Part shown: positions 9,856 through 21,756 of the stretch, in pieces
Position numbering within the stretch: position 1 is the first letter of the stretch
Layout of the letters: the number at the start of each line of letters is the position of its first letter
Source of the DNA: Adiantum capillus-veneris
Taxonomy: Eukaryota > Streptophyta > Polypodiopsida > Polypodiales > Pteridaceae
Direction: 5' to 3'
NCBI GenBank assembly: GCA_014529385.2
Contig: CM043963.1
Location: 3,849,001-3,913,000 of the forward strand
DNA length: 64,000 bases
Position numbers and translations under genes: made by a program
The notes under the pieces: generated by a model
The model's database searches: none
What the model was told of the DNA's origin: nothing
What the model saw: the letters and a program-made list of their open reading frames with translations, nothing else

Positions 9856-12446
9856 ATACAAGAGCTAATTCCTACCTCTTCCCCCATGTATCCTAGTCTT
9901 ACCCTGGCCTTTTCATTGGACACGGACTACATGAGGTGTCTTTGGGAAGTACCTTGCCTTTGACAAACTACCTACCTTTTAAATAATATTGTTTAGTAGC
10001 GCCACACACTTTTTTAGTAATGTAATAGTGCCACACACACACACACACACACACACATGCACGTGGGTGTGCGTGTAGCTATACATTTGGCAATTTGTCT
10101 CAATCGTGAAAGAGTACCTATGTTTTCATGCAGAAAAGCTTATTTAGACCTAGGCTTTTATGAACTAGCTTCATGTTTTCTTTGATGTTTTCTCATGTGA
10201 TGGTAAGAACCACGACTGAATTAAAACAAAAACTTAAAAAAAAAATTGGGAAACCCTCTCTTATGTGACATTTTGATTCCAAGGGTTACTTGCCATCCCT
10301 TGGTGATCGTTGAACCGTAGTTGGAAAAGGTCCTCTATGGGCTTGGTGGTTAATTGACTTGGGTATTGGAGAGGGCACTAACTACCCACCTTCCTTGTGG
10401 GTACCTATTGCCACTTGCCTCTCTAGCTCACACTTTGGTTAGCCTCTCTGAGTTATCTCGTCTTTGCGTTTTGCACGGTATGACATCATTTCCCTGCATA
10501 TCTCAAGTTGTTGTACCGTCCCCTTATTGGCAATGGACTATTGCTTCATGTATGGTAAATACACCCCCTCCCCCCCCACTCAATTCTGGATCTTTGACAT
10601 ACTATCCTCTTCTCCCTTGGTGATTTACGTAACCTCTATGGGGCATCATGTGGCCATACCACCATGTGAATAATTGGGATGATTGCTCAAATAGGCATAC
10701 TAGACTACATTGGGAATTGGAGATTAAACTGCAGTACAAGGAAAGGAGGAGGATTCCAATCTATTGCCTTCAACCCCTATATAAAGGTGACATCCTTACT
10801 TAGCCTTGTCTATTGTTTTCTATCTCACTTAGTCAAAATCTGCAGTTGTGCTTGAAGGAAAGAGAGTGTATTTGGTGGGTCTTGTTGATACTACTGCAAA
10901 CATGGAATTCAAGGATGCAGCTCCGTCTTCCCAAGTTGACTTATTTTCTAGTCTTTTTGTAACAACAACAGGTGGCTTTTACCTTGTTTACTCTAAGTTA
11001 CTAAAACAATCAATGATTTAATAAAACTAGTTTTCTTAAATAAAATGTAGGGTTTTGGTGTTGAGTGGAGATCCTGCATTTTGCTGGTTTTCTTAATCAA
11101 AAAGCAAGGTTTTGGTGTTGAGTGGATTAAAAAAAAAAAAAAGAATACTTAAGGATTTTTATCTAAACTCTTGGTTATGGTCATGATCTAGCATATTAGA
11201 TCGGTAAAATTTGATGATTTTGGGTCTCTTGACCTTGATGATTTTTAATAATTAGACATTTATTATTGTATATTGAGTTGTGGTGGACTTAAAATTGAAT
11301 CTTGGCACTGAAGAGTGACCTTACTTTTCTCCTTGGGGCTCCTTAGAACTGCTTGGGTGTGGTAAGACTTTGTTCCTTTTCCTGCATGCTAAGAAAGTTG
11401 AAGCTGCTTAGGTAAAGCTTATAAGTGAAAAAGTACCTTTTAAATGTTAACAAATTTGAGACTACTTGGGAACTTGGCGCTATTTGCTTTGTATTTTTTG
11501 ACTTTGACATAATTTTGAGCCCTTGGCTATTACATACTATGCAATACGCGGTTGCTTATGGATTTATTTTAACCTTTTGATTTTTTATGTTGGTCTTGGG
11601 CCTAATTCTAACCCCTTTGTTTTACTAGACGTTAACAGTGTGCACGAGATCGGTCATTGCCCCAATGTTAATCCCTTGGTTTCGGCATCCTATGCAAGAT
11701 GGGGCTACTTTGGGCTTGTTATTGAATCTTTTGATTGTGAGACTATCTATTTCTTGGCTTCAGATTTTACTAGACTTTCAAAAAAGTGTCGTAAATATGG
11801 GGATCACATTAACTTAAGTAACTGGTTTGTTGTGTCTAAACTTCTAGACATTCATTGTAGCCTACTAATTTATTTAAATTTTGGGGGCTCATACACTATA
11901 TTGTTGTTTTTTCTTCAAAAAAATATCCATTTTGGAAGGACTTAGGGATGCTTGTTGTCTTGTATTGGTCCTTTTGTTTATACTTGCTGACTTGGACCTT
12001 GATTTAGTACCCTTTGGGCTTAGTTATTTTGAATATAAATGGGAACTGATGATTGTGCATTCTGAAAATTGGATTTTTTTTTTTTTTTTTTGGATAGCTT
12101 CAGAGCAAATTGAGACGAGATAAGGGTCTCTTGTGTAACTCTTGGTTGGGGTAATTAGAAGATTGTCTATGTTTCGACCCTAAGAGCAATGCCTCATTGC
12201 ATGTCTTCTTTTGCAAGCCGGGTCATACACCTACTCAAAGGTCCTTTGTTATAAATATTTTTTTATCTCTTCTCTCTCTTTGTGTCATCTTAAGGTTACA
12301 AACAAACAAAACCAGGATTCCATGTTTTTATAGTAAGGGGATAGGCTATTGCTCATTCCTCTTTGATGTTAAAAAAAAATACAAAGAATTGAAAAGTCTT
12401 TTTGTTTTGATAGATACTACTCTCAGAGATTGAGAGCAAGCTAACT
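9855..12446 (+). repeat. Long dispersed repeat, copy B
   Basis: A diverged second copy of 1735-4896 in the same orientation. Landmarks are (CA)n at about 10034-10058, GGTATGACATCATTTCC near 10478, AGAGAGTGTATTTGGTGGG near 10861, AAATGTAGGGTT near 11042, CTTGGGAACTTGG near 11466, and GATACTACTCTCAGAGATTG near 12414. It lacks about 0.55 kb found in copy A. Similarity stops abruptly near GAGAGCAAGCTAA. ORFs here are not shared with copy A and are not called. Confidence 0.75.
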
Positions 12447-12950
12447 GACTTCGTTAAAAACACTTTAATTTGTGGAAAAGGGCCTTAAGGATTGGTTCTT
12501 TATTAGTAATACATTGATGGACACGAATTGCTGAGCTTTTTTATGAGCTATGTATACCTAGATTTAGTTATACTTTGATGGGCAAGATCTGTTGAGTTGA
12601 GGATGATTTTTGAGCCATACCTTTCTGGATCTAGCTATAGTGATGTCCACTGCTTGACTATATGTTGACTAGCTGGTTCTAGTTTTTATGAAAGAGTTTT
12701 TTGCCTGCAAAAGGGATTGTTACATTGGAAAAAAAATTTGCAAACATCTTTCTTATGTGAGACAAACTTGTGGAATGGTCAGCTTATGCTGGTATAAAAA
12801 GCCTAGAAATTATTTGCTAGTCAGTACTCTTTGACTTAGGAGTTAACTTCTAGCAAAAAATTTATGAAATATAAATTTGACCTTGAAAAAAATGAAAAAT
12901 CTATGTAAAATTGTGGAATCTTGTGTCTTTAATATTAAAAAAAAACCATT
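12447..12950. other. Unassigned DNA
   Basis: No supported feature. It ends at the TSD GGTCT (12951-12955) of the copia element. Confidence 0.5.
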
Positions 12951-12955
12951 GGTCT

Positions 12956-13182
12956 TGTTGGAACTAGCGTTGCAGAGAAACGCACACAGCTTGGAGAAGA
13001 CGAAGGAAGCTCAAGGCACACAATAGAGAGTGTGTTACTTAGTGTGCAATGAAAAGATAGATAGCCCTAGAGTGATGGGCGTATATACAATGCACGGGGG
13101 AAAAAAACTCCTAAAGAGGGAAAAAATGCCCCGGCGGTCCTAATGTGTTCATACACATCACTACCACATGTAAATGGTAACA
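12956..13182 (-). repeat. 3' LTR of the old copia element
   Basis: 227 bp, TGTTGG...TAACA. The polypurine tract lies on the minus strand at 13183-13192, beside its inner end. Confidence 0.93.
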
Positions 13183-13893
13183 AATCCCCCTGGAGTGATG
13201 CGGTGAACGAGAGCTGGCACATGAGTAAAGGGAAGTGCCATGCCCTGAGGACATGATCATCCACAAAGGGGAGTAAGCCCAGAGCTTTGCGGAAAGCTTC
13301 GAGCTTCTCACGAGACAATGCCTTTGTGAAAATATCTGCAAGGTTGTCCTGTGTTGGCACATAAGCCAAGCTAATCTCTCCTACTGAGAGCCTCTCCCTG
13401 ACATAGTGGTAATGCACCTCAATGTGCTTTGTGCGAGCGTGAAAAACTGGATTCCTCGCAACTGCCAATGCACTCTGACTGTCAGTGTAGATAGTGTTGG
13501 CAGTGTCCTGTCCAACACCCAAATTAGCCATAAGGCGTCTGAGCCATACACACTCAACCGTAGCTGTGAAGACTGTCCTGTACTCAGCCTCACAACTCGA
13601 GGTGGCCACAATAGGTTGCTTCTTGCTCAACCATGATATACATGAACCGCCAAGAATGAAACAAAAACCACTTGTGGACACTCGCGTGTCAAAACAACCA
13701 TCCCAATGTGAGTCTGAAAAAGCATGTAAGTTTGGTGGCAATGATCCACCCTTGGGATAAAACATGCCAAGATGTAAAGTGCCGCTAAGGTAGCAAAAAA
13801 TCCTCTTGACAACCTGCCAATGCTTAGACCCTGGGCTATGCATAAATCTACTGACCTGTGAGACTGCAAAGAGTGACATCTGTAGGATCACCA

Positions 13894-13971
13894 GCATCAT
13901 GTAGACTCAATTTCAAACTTGTTTCCACGGGAGCATCATGTAGACTCAATTTTAAACCTGTTTCCATGGGA
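13894..13971 (-). repeat. In-frame 39-bp tandem duplication in RT
   Basis: Units 13894-13932 and 13933-13971 differ at a few bases. On the minus strand each encodes 13 residues with the core LKLSLHD. Confidence 0.88.
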
Positions 13972-15613
13972 GCGGCAATAGGTTTGCAATCCTCAAGTCC
14001 AAACTTACATAGCAATGTCTCTATGTAACTTTTCTGACACAAGGCAGTACCACCAAGTAATGATGCAATAGCCCCAAATCTTTCATCTTGAAAGTAGCAT
14101 TCAAATTAGCCTTAAATTCAGTAATATGTCTCTTATTTGGTCCAATGATCAGCAAATCATCTACTTAAAGAACCACAATGAGAAGTACATCACCCTCATG
14201 CTTTACATACAATGTGCTTTCTGTTTGACTGTTACGAAAGCCTTGTTTGACCAAATGAGTGTCAGCTTTCTCATATCAAGCACGAGGAGATTGCTTCAAC
14301 CCATACAAAGCCTTCTTACATTTGCACACTTTGTCCTCTTGTCCTTTCTTGACAAAACTGCGAGGCTGCGTTACATAAACTTCCTCAAATATGTCACCAT
14401 TCAAGAAAGCAATAACAATGTCTGATTGATGTACATCCCAACCAAAATGAGCTGCCAATGCACATAGAAAATGCACAGTAGTCATACGACAAGTGGGAGC
14501 AAAAGTCTCTTCATAATCTATGCCTTTTTGTTGTGCATAACCCTTTGCAACAAGTCAAGCCTTATGGCGGTCAATCTCACCATCCGACTTGCGTTTCAAC
14601 TTGTAAACCCATTTCGTACCAATGGCCTTTTTGCCAGGAGGCAAATCACATAAAGTCCATGTGTCATTTTTTATAAGTGCATCATATTCTGATAGCATGG
14701 TAGCCATCCAATTTTATGAATTTTGTGCTTCATCAAAAGACAGAGGTTCCTCAACATCATGTAAGCTAGACACAACCAAAGCATAACAATCTGATGCATA
14801 AGAGGCATGGCGAGAGCCTGAACGAGTACGCCTAAACAAAGGTGCATCCAATTTACTGTCACGCAAAGTGTGCACCAGTCATTTTGGCATACCTCTAGCC
14901 TGCTCATTTTCAGCCCTTTCCTCATCAAGTACATCATGTACATCTGCATCAATAATAGGCTGATCTGTAACATTTTTGGAAACGCCCATAGGTTGCACAT
15001 TTGCCTCATTGGAATTTCCATTTGAACTTCCACCATTGAAAAGAGGCAACAAAGTGTCATAAATGTCCTGTGAGCTTACACTACTATCTCTAGTACATGA
15101 CACCCAGGGCTGAACAAAATCTTCCACAAACACTACATCTCGTGAAACCAAAATACGCTTTGTTTGTGGATGATACAACCTATAACCTTTGATTTGAGCA
15201 CTATAACCAACAAAAATACATTTGACAGCCTTATCATCCAATTTTCTACGCTGCACTTGTGGCACTAAACCATAAGCCAAACAGCCAAAAACATGCATGT
15301 GCTCAATAGATGGGTTTCTATAATGCCATGCTTCATATGGAGTCATAGACTGAAACGATTTCGTAGGACACCTGTTGAGTACATAAGTGGCACACATGAC
15401 AGCCTCGAGCCAAAACAAATGTGGTAAAGCTTGACTCTTGACCATACATCTTGCCATTTCCGTAAGAGACCTTTTTTTTCCTCTCAGCAACACGATTTTG
15501 TTGAGGTGTATAAGGCACTGTACATTGGTGTTTTATCCCACGACTAGCCGAAAATGCATTAAATTCATGAGACATATACTCCCCCCTCAATCGGAACGGA
15601 GGGTGTGCCCATA

Positions 15614-15677
15614 GTACATTTCGATACATTTTTAGCCATAGCTACAGTACATTTCGATACATTTTTAGCCATAGCTA
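15614..15677 (-). repeat. In-frame 33-bp tandem duplication in integrase
   Basis: Units begin at 15614 and 15647. On the minus strand the 11-residue motif MAKNVSKCT plus two residues is repeated. Confidence 0.88.
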
Positions 15678-17342
15678 GAAATTGTTTGAAGCACATAAAA
15701 ACTTTGAACTTCGCTTTAAGCGAAAATACCCATGCATGCCTGGAGTAATCATCAATGAAAGTCACGAAGTACAGGTAATTGCCCAAAGACGGAGTTTGCA
15801 TGGGCCCACAAACATCACCTATGCACAAGCTGCAACCTGCATGTGGCCCTAACTGAACCATCCTTTGGAAACTTAGAACGCTGCATTTTACACAAAATAC
15901 AGCCTTCACAAACATGTTTGCTAGGTGCTTCAAGAGGTGGCAAAGAAGCAACCATATCAGATTTCCGCAAACCCAGCAAACTAGCAAAATTCAGATGATC
16001 AAAACGTGCAGGTAAGTTTTGCATCTAAAATAGCCCTTGAATCTGCAACTGCATTTGCAAAATTTTGTCCATACTTGTCATACAAAGTGAGCTTATACAA
16101 CCCACAACACAAAAGGCCAGATGCAACGATTTCATCACCAAAACTGAGATCATGAACTGTACATCTGTCATCCACAAATTTGACTACAAGTCCACGTCTA
16201 GCAAGTGCAAATACAAACAAAAGATTCTTCTTGATCCAAGGTACATAAAGTGCATCAACAAGTGTGAAAGAACTGCCGTTTGCAGCAGTGAGCACAATCT
16301 TTCCAACTCCGTGAACCGGATAAGAGGCATTGTTGGCACAAGTGACTAAATTCCCAGTTCGAAAATTCACACTCGGCGTTCCGGGAGCGTTTCCATTAGG
16401 TGACCTGGGGTTTTACCCCCCTTTCGAAGCCGTTTATGCCCTCAGAATTTCGTTCTGAGCACTACAGCAGAAGATAGATTTCAGCCGCAAAGAAATCCGT
16501 CTTGTGTAGATTGGCAAGCAGGAGGTGGTCGACATCAATATCGACATCGACATACATCACTTATTCGTCTTCAGAGCATCATCTATAGACCAGGTACACA
16601 TATATATCATCAGATATATATATTGCAGTCTGCATTGCTACTTCTTGTGCTTGCCAGGTTCCAGGGGAGGTGTGGCCATACGACGGCTTGACACCACTGG
16701 CATGTATTGCAGATTGATGTACTGTGATTGTGGGTCTGCTAGTTGTGAGTCACGCTAGCAGACAGACCGCCGCAGCGGTCATAGGACAATGATTGGTCTA
16801 TTATAGGATGTATGCTAGTTCTGGGCAGTTTGCTGAGCCATCTGAGAGGGTCGTGTGTGAGGTTTTTTGAAGCCAAGCACTGGGGGCTGGGTTACCCAGT
16901 GTGAGGTGGATTAGGTTGCTGGAGTTCCCCTCTACACGCATCCTCTTCGGCGACTTTTATCCCTTAGGATGTATGACTTTGTGTAGACACTGGATTGCAT
17001 CTTATGCGTCAGGCCGTTGAGGCATTGTTCAGGGTTCAGTCTTGAGACAGATACAGGTTCTGTCATCGCCCAGAGAGGAGACAGTGTATGCTTACAGGAC
17101 AGCATATTACAGGGATTTTTTAGATTTGTCATTGGTCAGCCATTTATGATTGTTTCTTGAGCTATCTTTTGGTTCCCAGAGCTCAGTTTACAGGGGAGAC
17201 TCTGTCAAAAATTTTCAAAATACTGACAGTTCCTGAGGAGAGGTGTTCAGCTTGTTGATTACAGCTTGTTTACTGTGTACAGAGGCCAGTTTACAGGGGA
17301 AACTCTGCCGGATTTTTCTCAGGAGTAAACAGTTTGGCAGAT

Positions 17343-20300
17343 ATGGCATCTTCTCACAGTGAGACTCTTTACAACATAAAGAAGCTGGATGGCACAAACT
17401 TTCCATTCTGGAAGAAGCAGATTTGGCAGGTTTTGGTGCAGAAAAAACAAGTGAAGCCACTGAAGCTCAAAGGGGAGAGACCAGAAGGTATGGCTGAAGA
17501 TGAGTGGGAAGAGCTTGACGAGTTAGCTTGTTCCACAATCATGCTGACACTGGCAGAAAATGTTTACTTCAACGTAGCAGAAGAGACTACAGCGTATGGT
17601 GTATGGCAAAAGCTATGTGATATGTACGAGAAACAAAGTGCTGCTTCTCAGATTTACTGGCTCAAGAAATTGGTGGATTTGAAGATGAAGGAAGGGACAG
17701 CCATGTCAAATCATCTGAATGAATTTCACTCAATTTTCAGCCAGTTAACAGCACAAGAGATAGTCTTTCCAGATTCAGTGAAGGCTATGTTTCTCTTAAT
17801 CACTTTGCCAGACAGTTGGGATACTTTTCGTACAGCGTTAAGTAATTCTGTCGCGCCAGAAGGTCTTACAAGTGCCAATGTAGAAGGCAGCTTGCTCACA
17901 GAGGAAGTGAACAGGAAGAACATTGACAAAGGCAAAGGCAATAGTGCTTTGGTCGTTCGAGGGAGACAACGGTTTAAAGAGAAGAAGGGTAAGAAGGCAC
18001 AAAACCGAAGTAAGTCTCGTGATTCGAAGTCAAAGGATGACATAGAATGCTACCATTGTGGCAAGAAGGGTCACATGAAGCGAGACTGTACGAAGTGGAA
18101 ACAAGAAAAAGGCAAAACAAAGAGTTTTGAGCAAGATGAAAAGAAGAGTTCAGTGAAGATTGAAGAGGTAAATGTCACAGGATCTGGTTCAGACAGTGAT
18201 TCTGGTATAGCAGCTGGTGACATCTTCCTTACAAGCAATCTTGATTCTGTTTTCTTGACTGCAGAGGATGGACATGCTATGAGTGATTGGATTATCGACT
18301 CAGGGGCATCTTTACATGTTTCTCCGCACAAAGAGTGGTTTACGTCATATGTGGCTACTAAAGATTATGTCAGACTTGGCAATGAGCAGGTTTGTGACAT
18401 ACTTGGAGTGGGAGATGTGCAGTTGAAGTTTCAGAATGGCTCTTCTTTATGGCTCAAGAATGTCAGACATGTTCCAGCAATCCGAAAGAGCTTGATTAGT
18501 ACAGGGAAGTTGGATGATGCGGGTTATGTGACAGTTTTTGGGAACAGCGCTTGGAAGATCTCCAAAGGTTCGATGACTGTAGCACATGGCAGCAAGTCAG
18601 GAACTCTGTACACTTTACATGTTTCAGAGGTTAAAAACCATGTAATTAATGTGATTGAGCAGCCAAGTGTGTCACTGTGGCATCGTAGGTTGGGACATAT
18701 GTCAAAAAGAGGAATGGAAATACTTTCTCAGTATGGTTATTTGCCTGGCTTTTCATTTCAAGATTTCGAGTTTTGTGAGCATTGTGTTTATGGTAAGCAA
18801 ACACAGGAACCGCACAGATCAAAGAGGAATCGTAGGGACGAACGGTTAGCTCTTGTACACAGTGATCTATGCGGACCAATGCCTAGTTTGTCACTAGGGG
18901 GAGCAACGTACTTTTGTACATTCATAGATGACTATTCTCGCAAAGTATGGGTTTACTTCTTGAAGCACAAGGATGAGGTGCTCAAGGTCTTTAAGACATT
19001 CTTGCAGCTGGTGGAGAATCAGAGTGGTCAGAAGCTGAAGTGCTTGAGAACTGACAATGGTGGAGAGTACGTTTCCAAAGCTTTTCAAGACTTTTGTCAA
19101 GAAAAAGGGATTAAGCGGGAACTTACTGCACCATATAATCCTTCACAGAATGGGGTTGCAGAACGTATGAATAGGACCATACAAGAGAAGGTCAGAAGCA
19201 TGTTGTCAAATGCTGAGTTGCCTGATGGATTTTGGGCGGAAGCAGTGGCTACAGCAGTCCATTTGATCAACAGGTCTCCTAGTAGGGTTCTGGATAAGAG
19301 TGCAGTGGCCGAGATGCTATGGACAGGCAAGGCACCTTCGTATAAGCATCTCAGAGTCTTTGGTTGTGAAGCTTATAGCCATATTCCTAAGGAGTTCAGA
19401 AATAAGTTAGAACCAAAGAGCAAGAAGTGTATATTTCTTGGCTACGGAGAATCGGGCGAGATGGGTTACCGGCTTTGGGATCCTGAGTCCAGAAAGCTTA
19501 TTCGTAGCAATGATGTGCATTTCAATGAAGCCAAGTTTCACGCTAAGCCAGAGAAGACAGAGGAGATCAGAAGAGTTGTCTTCAGGGAAGATGGACCTAG
19601 TGCTAGCACATCAAGACAGCATGGTCAGGCTCAGGAACAGCCTATAGTGGCTAGAGAGGCAGAATCAGTTGTGGTGAGACGTTCTGAGCGTGTCTCCAAA
19701 CCACCTGATCGTTATATGCCATCTCTAAATTATGTCATGCTCACAGATTGCGGAGAACCATCTTGTTACAAGGAAGCATTACAAGTGGTTGACTCGAAAA
19801 AATGGCAGTTGGCCATGCAGTCAGAGATGACAGCTCTGCATAAAAACCAGACATGGAAGTTGGTTAAATTACCACATGGCAAAAAGGCTCTACCTTGTAA
19901 ATGGGTTTACAGGTATAAGATCACCGCTCATGATAGTCAGCCAAAGTACAAAGCAAGGCTTGTTGCCAAGGGCTTTAAGCAAGAACAAGGCATTGACTTT
20001 GATGAAGTCTTCTCTCCAGTGGTCAAGATGACTACATTGAGATGCTTTCTTGCATTGGTTGCTATATTGGATTTGGTGTTGCACCAAATGGATGTCAAGA
20101 CAGCGTTCTTGCATGGTGATTTAGATGTGGAAATTTACATGCAGCAGCCAGAAGGGTTTGTTGAGAAAGGCATGGAACATTTGGTATGCCAGTTGTTAAA
20201 GAGTCTTTATGGCTTAAAACAATCACCGAGGGCATGGTACCATAAGTTCCACCAGTTTATGCTTTCTCAAGGCTACAAACGTAGTGAGTTCGATCACTGT

Positions 20301-21308
20301 CTATATACAAAGAAGGCTAAGGATGGCAGTTGGCTGATCCTTATTTTGTGTGTGGATGACATGTTGATTGCTGGCAAACACTTGGAAGAAATTTCAGCTT
20401 TGAAGTCAAAGATGGCAAAATCGTTTGACATGAAAGACATGGGTGAGGCAAGTCATATACTTGGTATGCGCATTGAGAGAGACAGATCAAAGAAGTTGAT
20501 TTGGTTATCTCAAACAGAGTATATTGACAAGGTTTTGCAACGTTTCAATATGGAGAAGGGAAAGGCATTGAGTGTTCCATTGCCACCATATGTGAAACTT
20601 AGCAAACAAGATTGTCCTGTGTCTGAGGAAGAAAAGGCTGAAATGGATAAGATTCCATATGCGTCTGCAGTGGGTAGTTTGATGTATGCAATGATTGCTA
20701 CACGTCCGGATATTGCATTTGCAGTGGGAGTGGTTAGCAGATATATGTCAAATCCCGGCAAGAAACATTGGGAGGCAGTGAAAGGTATCATGAGATACTT
20801 AAAACATACAAAGAGTATGCGCATATGCTATGGTAGTCAGGATTTGAGTGTCAGAGGATACACTGACTCAGATTATGCAGGAGACTTGGATAAGAGGAGA
20901 TCTACATCAGGCTATGTCTTTACATTGGCTGGAGGTGCCATATCATGGCGATCTCGATTACAAGATTGTGTTACGCAGTCTACTACAGAAGCTGAGTATG
21001 TTGCAGCAAATGAGGCATGCAAAGAAGCTATTTGGCTTGGTAGATTGGTTGCAGACTTGGGAATCAATGCAGATATGCCAGAGTTATATTGTGATAGTCA
21101 AAGTGCTATACAATTGGCAAAGAATCCAGTGTTCCATTCGAAGACTAAGCATATTGATGTGAAGTATCACTTCATTAGGGAAGTACTTGAAGACAAGCAG
21201 ATACAACTGCTGAAGATCCACACCAAGGACAATCCTGCTGATCTACTCACAAAGGGACTTCCAGGAGAGGGCTTTGTGCATTGTCGTGAGTTATTGGGCA
21301 TTGGATAG
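17343..21308 (+). CDS. gag-pol: Ty1/copia Gag-Pol polyprotein, intact
   Basis: 1321 residues from the ATG at 17343 with no stop or frameshift. The open frame extends three codons upstream only through a TTG. The N-terminal gag domain (about residues 10-140; LDGTNFPFWKKQIWQVL) should form the particle. It is followed by a CCHC zinc knuckle (C236, C239, H244, C249), then an aspartic protease with D319-S-G-A. The integrase zinc-binding part begins at H447 (HRRLGH...CEHC), and its catalytic triad is D508, D571, E607, with the usual 35-residue spacing. Reverse transcriptase carries CVDD at 1003-1006 and RNase H has YTDSDYAGD with D1175. The domain order PR-INT-RT-RH defines Ty1/copia. All key residues are present, so the protein could be active, although the element lacks its promoter LTR at this site. 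Confidence 0.97.
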   Translation: MASSHSETLYNIKKLDGTNFPFWKKQIWQVLVQKKQVKPLKLKGERPEGMAEDEWEELDELACSTIMLTLAENVYFNVAEETTAYGVWQKLCDMYEKQSAASQIYWLKKLVDLKMKEGTAMSNHLNEFHSIFSQLTAQEIVFPDSVKAMFLLITLPDSWDTFRTALSNSVAPEGLTSANVEGSLLTEEVNRKNIDKGKGNSALVVRGRQRFKEKKGKKAQNRSKSRDSKSKDDIECYHCGKKGHMKRDCTKWKQEKGKTKSFEQDEKKSSVKIEEVNVTGSGSDSDSGIAAGDIFLTSNLDSVFLTAEDGHAMSDWIIDSGASLHVSPHKEWFTSYVATKDYVRLGNEQVCDILGVGDVQLKFQNGSSLWLKNVRHVPAIRKSLISTGKLDDAGYVTVFGNSAWKISKGSMTVAHGSKSGTLYTLHVSEVKNHVINVIEQPSVSLWHRRLGHMSKRGMEILSQYGYLPGFSFQDFEFCEHCVYGKQTQEPHRSKRNRRDERLALVHSDLCGPMPSLSLGGATYFCTFIDDYSRKVWVYFLKHKDEVLKVFKTFLQLVENQSGQKLKCLRTDNGGEYVSKAFQDFCQEKGIKRELTAPYNPSQNGVAERMNRTIQEKVRSMLSNAELPDGFWAEAVATAVHLINRSPSRVLDKSAVAEMLWTGKAPSYKHLRVFGCEAYSHIPKEFRNKLEPKSKKCIFLGYGESGEMGYRLWDPESRKLIRSNDVHFNEAKFHAKPEKTEEIRRVVFREDGPSASTSRQHGQAQEQPIVAREAESVVVRRSERVSKPPDRYMPSLNYVMLTDCGEPSCYKEALQVVDSKKWQLAMQSEMTALHKNQTWKLVKLPHGKKALPCKWVYRYKITAHDSQPKYKARLVAKGFKQEQGIDFDEVFSPVVKMTTLRCFLALVAILDLVLHQMDVKTAFLHGDLDVEIYMQQPEGFVEKGMEHLVCQLLKSLYGLKQSPRAWYHKFHQFMLSQGYKRSEFDHCLYTKKAKDGSWLILILCVDDMLIAGKHLEEISALKSKMAKSFDMKDMGEASHILGMRIERDRSKKLIWLSQTEYIDKVLQRFNMEKGKALSVPLPPYVKLSKQDCPVSEEEKAEMDKIPYASAVGSLMYAMIATRPDIAFAVGVVSRYMSNPGKKHWEAVKGIMRYLKHTKSMRICYGSQDLSVRGYTDSDYAGDLDKRRSTSGYVFTLAGGAISWRSRLQDCVTQSTTEAEYVAANEACKEAIWLGRLVADLGINADMPELYCDSQSAIQLAKNPVFHSKTKHIDVKYHFIREVLEDKQIQLLKIHTKDNPADLLTKGLPGEGFVHCRELLGIG

Positions 21309-21392
21309 ATGGCAGCCATGTAAATCTTTGTACATTTATGTTCATAGATTTACAGTTACTTAAAGTGCCACATTGGACTTTAAGTGGGAGGT

Positions 21393-21613
21393 TGTTGGGA
21401 TTAAAGCCCAAGTGGCCTCTTATGCGGATATGGCCGGCCGCCCGCCTAACTCACTTACCTCTAACTCTTTGTATATACTAACATATTCTTTGTGAATACT
21501 AAGGATTTTTGGGAGATAACCCTTCTAACATCTCTCTGCGTACTGTACTGTGTAAGCTCACTGTGTGTGTGTGTGAGAGAGAGAGTCGACCCACGCTCCG
21601 CTCCGCGACTTCA
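21393..21613 (+). repeat. 3' LTR of the young copia element
   Basis: 221 bp, TGTTGGGATT...CGACTTCA, with a TATA-like GTATATACTA in the middle. It appears identical to 49882-50102. It contains a short (TG)n(AG)n tract near 21560-21585. Confidence 0.95.
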
Positions 21614-21756
21614 ACATCAATGCCCTGCACATTATTCCAGACCCCCTTTGACACAAGAACATGTTGCATCATGTAAGCTCACATAGGGTAATTGTCCCCA
21701 TCCAATCTGTCCTCAGCAACAAACATCTTGAACACATCTGTGTTGTTGTCAGCCAT
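21614..21756 (-). pseudogene. Start of gag of the old copia element
   Basis: The minus-strand ATG at 21754-21756 opens MADNNTDVFKMFVAEDRLDG. This is the N-terminal copia gag motif, in which D-G-x-N-Y-P-x-W is conserved. The Trp codon has become TGA, giving a premature stop, but the frame continues to the junction with the younger element's 3' LTR at 21613. The last complete codons match in frame with the gag piece at 49570-49881. Confidence 0.88.

Larger units (their letters stand above)
13183..16385 (-). pseudogene. Degraded copia pol: pre-integrase, integrase, RT, RNase H
   Basis: Read on the minus strand in the copia order. At 16000-16385 is the region between protease and integrase (ANNASYPVHGVGKI, LYVPWIKKNLL). 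At about 15330-15990 is the integrase core (TFIDDYSRHAWVFSLK, then TPQQNRVAERKKK). Its C-terminus is at 14880-15490 (VFGCLAYGLVPQ, KCIFVGYSAQIKGYRLY). RT is at about 13850-14485 ([11 protein letters not shown]) and RNase H at about 13200-13900 (SSCEAEYRT, YTDSQSALAVARNPVFHARTKHIEV). Frameshifts and stops break it into many pieces. In the RT active site the Tyr codon of YVDD has become a stop (near 14165). Two in-frame duplications are present (13894-13971 and 15614-15677). It cannot encode a working polyprotein. Confidence 0.92.
16371..21613 (+). mobile_element. Young Ty1/copia element, intact gag-pol, 5' LTR missing at this site
   Basis: It consists of a leader of about 970 bp, a complete gag-pol ORF (17343-21308), a polypurine tract (about 21382-21392) and a 3' LTR (21393-21613). 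No LTR or PBS is present between 16371 and 17342, and the left edge abuts old copia sequence directly. The 5 bp after the 3' LTR are ACATC (21614-21618). An LTR that appears identical, with PBS and the same ACATC on its outer side, lies at 49877-50117, so the missing 5' end seems to have moved about 33 kb. The left boundary is set by where old pol similarity ends and is approximate. Confidence 0.88.

Noticed and set aside
16371-16600. Simple nested insertion of the young copia element into the old one at this site
   Set aside because: There is no 5' LTR or TSD at the left edge, and the old gag does not resume there. The true left junction is at 49881/49882.
17334-17342. TTG-initiated extension of gag-pol
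   Set aside because: A eukaryotic retroelement should start at ATG. The ATG at 17343 gives a complete gag.
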